Shown here: piece after piece, positions 59,405-64,000 of the stretch | Position numbering within the stretch: position 1 is the stretch's first letter | Layout: the number at the start of each line of letters is the position of its first letter | Assembly (NCBI GenBank): GCA_013151445.1 | Contig: JAADIG010000137.1 | Location: 23,815-87,814 of the forward strand | Source of the DNA: Actinomycetota bacterium | Lineage (GTDB): Bacteria; Actinomycetota; Acidimicrobiia; Spongiisociales; UBA5794 | Length of the DNA stretch: 64,000 nt | Direction of reading: 5' to 3' | The notes under the pieces: model-generated | Told to the model about the DNA's origin: nothing | What the model saw: the letters and a program-made list of their open reading frames with translations, nothing else | Database searches by the model: none | Translations under genes and position numbers: made by a program

Positions 59405-61291
59405 ATGGACACTGCTTCTCCCCCCGATGATTTGAACAAACGGTCCTTCTCGGTTGCCCGAAAAGGGTATGACCGTGACGAAGTCGACCGTTTTCGCAAC
59501 GACGCCGTCCAGATGGTGCGTGCCGCCGAGGCCCAGGTCGCCAAGATGCGTGAAACCCTCGAACAGCTCGGTCTCACCGAGGGTGTCCTCGTACGCGCCG
59601 AGTTGGATGCAATCGGTGCGGAGGTAAAGACGATTCTGCAGGCGGCTCGCGAGGCCGCCGAAAGCATGCGCACCCGGGCGGCCGAAGACGCAGGTCGGTG
59701 GCGCAATGAGGCCGATGCGGAGGCCCGCAAGACCCGAACCGAGGCGACGGAAGCTTCGGAAATGTTGCGGGCGTCGGCGTGGGACTCGGCGAACGAAATG
59801 ATCGCGGCCGCCAAGGAGCAGGCCGAGTCGATGACAAAGTCCGTACAGGAGGACACTCTGTTCCTGCGAGCGGAGGCCGAACGCGAGGCTGTCCGGCTTA
59901 CTGGCGATGCCCGCCAGGACAGCGAGAATCTGGTCCGTGAGGCGAAACGAGACGCCGAGTTGCTGCTCACGGCAGCCCGCGAGGAGAGCGAGCAGCTTCT
60001 TGTTGACGCCCACCAGGCTGCCGAGTCGGCACAGCAGCGTGCTCGTGCCCTCGAGGAGCGTCGTGCCGAGCTCATGGCCGAACTTGAGATGGCACGCCAC
60101 TCGATCGGCGAGATCTCTTCGGCCGCACAGCTTCCTGCTGAACCCTCCCCACCTCCTTCTCAGCCTGAGTTCGCTCGCAGCCCCGAACCGGGCGGTTGGG
60201 CGCAGAACGACGGCACGGTGCGGGTGATCGATGTGAACCGTGGCGCTCCGTTGTCGAGCGACCCGGTCGATGCGCTCGCAATGGCCGATGAGGTTGCTGC
60301 TTTGCGTCAGACACGCAGACCCGGTGAGGTGTTTGACGGTGGTGATGTTGCCGAAGAGCGTGTGTCCGGAGAACGTGTATCCCCGGCCGAGGTTGTGTCC
60401 GGTGCGCCGGAACCTGCGGAGCCGGTGTCGCGGCCGGACACCGCTGGTGAAACCGACGCTGATGATGATGCCGGGGGCAACGACGTTCCCCCCGCCGACA
60501 CGCCACCCGAAGCACAACCGGAACCGGAATCGGCACCAGCACCAGAGCCGACACCAGCACCAGAGCCGACACCAGCACCGGAGCCGGCACCAGCACCGGA
60601 GCCGGAACCCGTCGGTCGGGACACCACAAGACTCGATGCCCTGTTTGCCTCGTTGCGCGACACTCCGAGCGCGGCGCAGAGTGCACCCGAACCCGAACCC
60701 GTCCCCGATCCACAGCCAGCACCCGAAACCACGCCGACGGCGCGAGTCGAGTCCGAGCCGCTTCCAGAACCTGCACCCGTTCCAGACGAGGTGGCCGAAT
60801 CTCCCGACCCCGTCGTTGAGGAGTTCGAGGAAGAGCGCGATCGGCTGTTGCTCCCGCTTGAGAACCGCACCCTACGCATCGTCAAGCGCCACATCGTTGA
60901 GGTGCAAAACCATGCCCTCGAGGCACTACGCACCTCGGACCAGCAGTGGCGGCCAACCCGCAAGGACCTCGACAAGGCGTTCACCACTGACATTGATCAG
61001 CTCGTCAGCGAGGCCTTCCTCGCTGGCTACTCGGCAGAGGCGCAACGTCGTGGTGTGGCCGCACCGCAGCCCCCAGGAAAGGTCAAGGCGGGGGCTGGCA
61101 AGGGGTTCACAAACGAACTCATTGCCGCCATCGATGAGGCGCTGGAGCAGGCAGTTTCGTCGGGTGCCGGGGCTCGTCAGGTCGCCAGCGCTGCGAGCAA
61201 AGTGTTTCGTGCGTGGCGTACAGACGAAGCGGAACGCAAACTGCGCGCCGCGGCGAGATCGGCCTATGCGGCGGGCATTGATGCGTTGTGA
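59405..61291 (+). CDS. DivIVA-domain coiled-coil protein with Pro/Glu/Ala-rich central region
   Basis: LNKRSFSVARKGYDRDEVDRFRNDAVQMVRAAEAQVAKM; long heptad coiled coil; PEPTPAPEPTPAPEPAP. Confidence 0.75.
   Translation: MDTASPPDDLNKRSFSVARKGYDRDEVDRFRNDAVQMVRAAEAQVAKMRETLEQLGLTEGVLVRAELDAIGAEVKTILQAAREAAESMRTRAAEDAGRWRNEADAEARKTRTEATEASEMLRASAWDSANEMIAAAKEQAESMTKSVQEDTLFLRAEAEREAVRLTGDARQDSENLVREAKRDAELLLTAAREESEQLLVDAHQAAESAQQRARALEERRAELMAELEMARHSIGEISSAAQLPAEPSPPPSQPEFARSPEPGGWAQNDGTVRVIDVNRGAPLSSDPVDALAMADEVAALRQTRRPGEVFDGGDVAEERVSGERVSPAEVVSGAPEPAEPVSRPDTAGETDADDDAGGNDVPPADTPPEAQPEPESAPAPEPTPAPEPTPAPEPAPAPEPEPVGRDTTRLDALFASLRDTPSAAQSAPEPEPVPDPQPAPETTPTARVESEPLPEPAPVPDEVAESPDPVVEEFEEERDRLLLPLENRTLRIVKRHIVEVQNHALEALRTSDQQWRPTRKDLDKAFTTDIDQLVSEAFLAGYSAEAQRRGVAAPQPPGKVKAGAGKGFTNELIAAIDEALEQAVSSGAGARQVASAASKVFRAWRTDEAERKLRAAARSAYAAGIDAL
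60531..60609 (+). repeat. 18-bp in-frame tandem repeat encoding APEPTP/APEPAP
   Basis: Successive cagcaccagagccgacac-like units. Confidence 0.85.
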
Positions 61292-61337
61292 CAAACGCCG
61301 CGGCCCGTAGAGCGTAAGAGTTGAATAGAATCACCGT

Positions 61338-64000
61338 GTGATTGAATTTCCACGCATTACGCGTAACCCAAATGCCAAACAGTCCCGTCTCGGTATCTAC
61401 CTTGCGATTGCGTTCGCTGCGATCCTTGTCATCCGTGCCCTGGCCGTCTTCTGGACGGACTACCTCTGGTACGAGTCGGTAGGCCAAACCTCGGTGTGGT
61501 TCACGCTCGTGTTCACCAAGGTGTGGCTGATCCTCGGCGCATTCGTCGTTGCTTTCGGTGTCATCTTCCTCAACATGTGGGCCGTTGACCGGATCTCTCC
61601 GGCCGTGCCCCCGCATCCCGACGATGTCGACGCTGAACTTGTCGAGCGTTACCAGGAGTGGGTGTTGCCACGGGCCCGCAAGTTCCGTCTCGGTATCTCG
61701 ACGTTCCTGGGTGGCATGGTCGCCCTCGGTGCCGGAGCGTACTGGCGGGAATGGCTGTCCTTTCGAGCGTCCGAGTCGTTCGGGATCGCCGACCCGATCT
61801 TCGGGAACGATGTCTCCCGGTATGTGTTCGAGCTGCCGTTCTTCCGTGCTGCGTTCGGGTGGGTGTTCCAGCTTCTCATCGTGACGGCACTGATCGCCGC
61901 GGCTCTGCACTATTTCAACGGCGCCATCCAGGTGGCGTCGGGTCGGGGCGTCAGCTCGGGTGTCAAGATGCATCTGTCGCTGATCTTTGCGGTCATCGCA
62001 CTCACAAAAGCGTTCGGGTATCTCTTTGACCAATGGTCGCTGGTGTATTCCGAACGTGGCGGCGTGTTCGGCGTGTCGTACACGGATTTCAACGCCCAGC
62101 GACCGGCACTCAACCTGCTTATCTTTATTTCGATCATCGCGGCGATCATCCTGGTTGCGAACGTGTTCATGCGTGGCTGGATGTTGCCGGTGGTTGCCCT
62201 GGCGTTGTGGTTGTTCACCTCGATTGTTGTCGGTGGTATCTATCCGGCGTTTATCCAGCGGTTCCGGGTCGATCCGGAGGCGGTGACCCGCGAGGCGCCG
62301 TTTGTGCAGAACAACATCGATTTCACCCGCCAGGCCTATAACCTCGCGGACGTCGAGGTGCGCCCCTTTGCGGCCTCCCCGAACCTCACCGGTGCCGATA
62401 TTGCCGCAAATCGTGCAACGGTTGACAACATTCGCCTGTGGGATCCGTCGGTACTCGAGCCGACCTATCGCAAGCTTCAGGAGATTCGGACGTTCTATTC
62501 GCTGCCTGATGTTGACATCGACAGGTATGTCGTCGACGGTGAGCTCACCCAGGTGATGATTGCGGGGCGTGAGCTTGATGAGGAGAACCTGCCTGCCGAG
62601 GGATGGGTGACCGAGACTTCCGTGTTCACCCACGGTTTCGGTGCGGTGCTGTCGCCGGCCAATGCGGTCGCCCAGGGTGGTCAGCCGGCGTTCTTCGTGC
62701 AGGACATTCCTCCGACAACTACTGACGAGATCTTCAGGATCGACGAACCGAGGATCTACTTCGGGGACCGGTCCCAGTCGCGGTACAAGATCGTCAACAC
62801 CGATGAACCCGAGGCCGATTTCCCTGACGATATTCGTGGCGACCGTATTGTCTATGGCAGTTACACCGGCAAGGCCGGGGTTCAGCTTTCGAGTGTGTTC
62901 CGGCGTGCCGCGTTTGCGACCCGGTTCTTGAACCTCGACACGTTGATCGCCGGGCAGATCCGCAGTGACTCGCGCCTGCTGATGGTGCGCAATGTCCGTG
63001 ACCGGGTCGCTCGTATTGCCCCGTTCCTGTCGAGCGATGACGACCCGTATCTCGTGGTGTTTAACGGCCGCCTCATATGGGTCGTGGATCTTTACACGAC
63101 GACCAACCAATATCCGTTCTCTCAGCGCGCCGAGACGGGCCGTCTCTCACGTGAGGGCCGCCGGTCGTCGCTTCCGGAAGACTTCAACTACATCCGCAAC
63201 TCGGTGAAGGCCACCGTCGATGCCGAGTCGGGTGTGGTGAACCTGTACATCATCGATCCGGATGATCCGTTGATTCGCTCCCAGCAACGCATCTTCCCCG
63301 GGTTGTTCAAGGATGCCTCGCAGATCCCCGCGGGTCTCGAGGAGCACTTCCGGTACCCCGAGGGGATGTTCCGGGTGCAGTCGGACATGTATTTGAAGTA
63401 TCACATCAGTGATCCGAAGGAATTCTTCTCACTCGTCGATCCGTGGCAGATCGCCCGCGATCCGTCGGATTCTTCGACCGAGCAGTTCCGAGATCCGGCG
63501 TTCAACCGGACGGCCGCGAACCCGAATGCGGCCCGTCCGATGTCTCCGTATTACCTGCTGCTAGAGCTGCCGGAAGAGGACAAGCTGTCATTCATTTTGA
63601 TGCAACCCTTTACCCCGGCGGAGCGCCCGAACATGGTGGCATTCCTGGTCGCCAAATCCGATCCCGGTGAGTACGGCGAACTGATTGTGTATACGCTGCC
63701 TGCGGATTCGTCGTCGAACGGGCCCGGGCAGGTCGGTGACTTCATCAACCAGAACACGGAGATCTCAGCCCAGTTCACGCTGTGGGGCCAAACCGGCTCG
63801 CGAGTGGTGAAGGGGGCCATGCAGGTCGTGCCGGTGAACGAATCGTTGTTATATGTGCAGCCGATCTTCCTGCGTGCCGATTCGCCGTCGGGTACGACCC
63901 CGGGTGGCGATGCCGGAGGTATTCCGGAGTTCAAGCAGATCGTGGTGTCCTTTGACGGCGAGATCGTGATGCGTGAGTCTTTGGATGAAGCGCTGTCGGT
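61338..64000 (+). CDS. UPF0182-family large membrane protein (3' truncated by window)
   Basis: GTG start, VIEFPRITRNPNAKQSRLGIYLAIAFAAILVIRALAVFWTDYLWYESVGQTSVWFT; open frame to the window end (absent from ORF track because no stop). Confidence 0.93.
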   Translation, partial: MIEFPRITRNPNAKQSRLGIYLAIAFAAILVIRALAVFWTDYLWYESVGQTSVWFTLVFTKVWLILGAFVVAFGVIFLNMWAVDRISPAVPPHPDDVDAELVERYQEWVLPRARKFRLGISTFLGGMVALGAGAYWREWLSFRASESFGIADPIFGNDVSRYVFELPFFRAAFGWVFQLLIVTALIAAALHYFNGAIQVASGRGVSSGVKMHLSLIFAVIALTKAFGYLFDQWSLVYSERGGVFGVSYTDFNAQRPALNLLIFISIIAAIILVANVFMRGWMLPVVALALWLFTSIVVGGIYPAFIQRFRVDPEAVTREAPFVQNNIDFTRQAYNLADVEVRPFAASPNLTGADIAANRATVDNIRLWDPSVLEPTYRKLQEIRTFYSLPDVDIDRYVVDGELTQVMIAGRELDEENLPAEGWVTETSVFTHGFGAVLSPANAVAQGGQPAFFVQDIPPTTTDEIFRIDEPRIYFGDRSQSRYKIVNTDEPEADFPDDIRGDRIVYGSYTGKAGVQLSSVFRRAAFATRFLNLDTLIAGQIRSDSRLLMVRNVRDRVARIAPFLSSDDDPYLVVFNGRLIWVVDLYTTTNQYPFSQRAETGRLSREGRRSSLPEDFNYIRNSVKATVDAESGVVNLYIIDPDDPLIRSQQRIFPGLFKDASQIPAGLEEHFRYPEGMFRVQSDMYLKYHISDPKEFFSLVDPWQIARDPSDSSTEQFRDPAFNRTAANPNAARPMSPYYLLLELPEEDKLSFILMQPFTPAERPNMVAFLVAKSDPGEYGELIVYTLPADSSSNGPGQVGDFINQNTEISAQFTLWGQTGSRVVKGAMQVVPVNESLLYVQPIFLRADSPSGTTPGGDAGGIPEFKQIVVSFDGEIVMRESLDEALS

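Noticed and set aside
59051-60517. 488-aa minus-strand ORF opposite YlbL/DivIVA-like genes
   Set aside because: Shadow ORF spanning two real genes; Arg/Leu/Gly-rich with no domain pattern.
60531-60609. Possible CRISPR or regulatory repeat
   Set aside because: 18-bp in-frame tandem repeat encoding Pro/Glu/Ala linker inside a coding sequence; no spacers.
61119-63110. 663-aa minus-strand ORF opposite UPF0182
   Set aside because: Antisense shadow: His/Arg/Asp-rich low-complexity translation opposite a clear UPF0182 frame with TM segments.

Overview
This 64 kb window is a GC-rich chromosomal segment from an actinobacterium. The WhiB protein, SenX3/RegX3-like pair, mycothiol-type DsbA-family protein, UPF0182/YlbL pair and DUF2342 protein together suggest an Acidimicrobiia-like lineage, but I cannot verify that. 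Most of it is housekeeping: pcrA/uvrD C-terminus, B12-binding mutase subunit, sucCD, purNH-folD, menC-like, icd, pyrE, mdh, hup, sdhCAB, a pstSCAB-phoU operon divergent from a two-component system, moaE, a paaG/H/J/N-like block with an acyl-CoA ligase and a branched-chain-type ABC transporter, bioY, and YlbL/DivIVA-like/UPF0182. I saw no rRNA, tRNA, CRISPR array, transposase or prophage. The best leads are: (1) a small AT-hook plus Zn-finger-like ORF with its own palindromic operator, coupled to a hydrolase; (2) a sigma/anti-sigma/RseB-like module whose anti-sigma carries a tandemly duplicated zinc (ZAS) domain, next to tatA and a membrane-anchored nuclease-fold-like protein; (3) a family of long intergenic palindromes sharing arm sequence (GTTCTRGCGT.../TTTTGGCGTCC...), including a perfect 52-nt palindrome; (4) a three-unit 11-bp PHO-box-like array; (5) a lipoprotein with a HELIH motif, and a DUF2342-like protein that appears to have lost its HExxH motif. 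All product calls come from reading translated motifs by eye; no database search was run.
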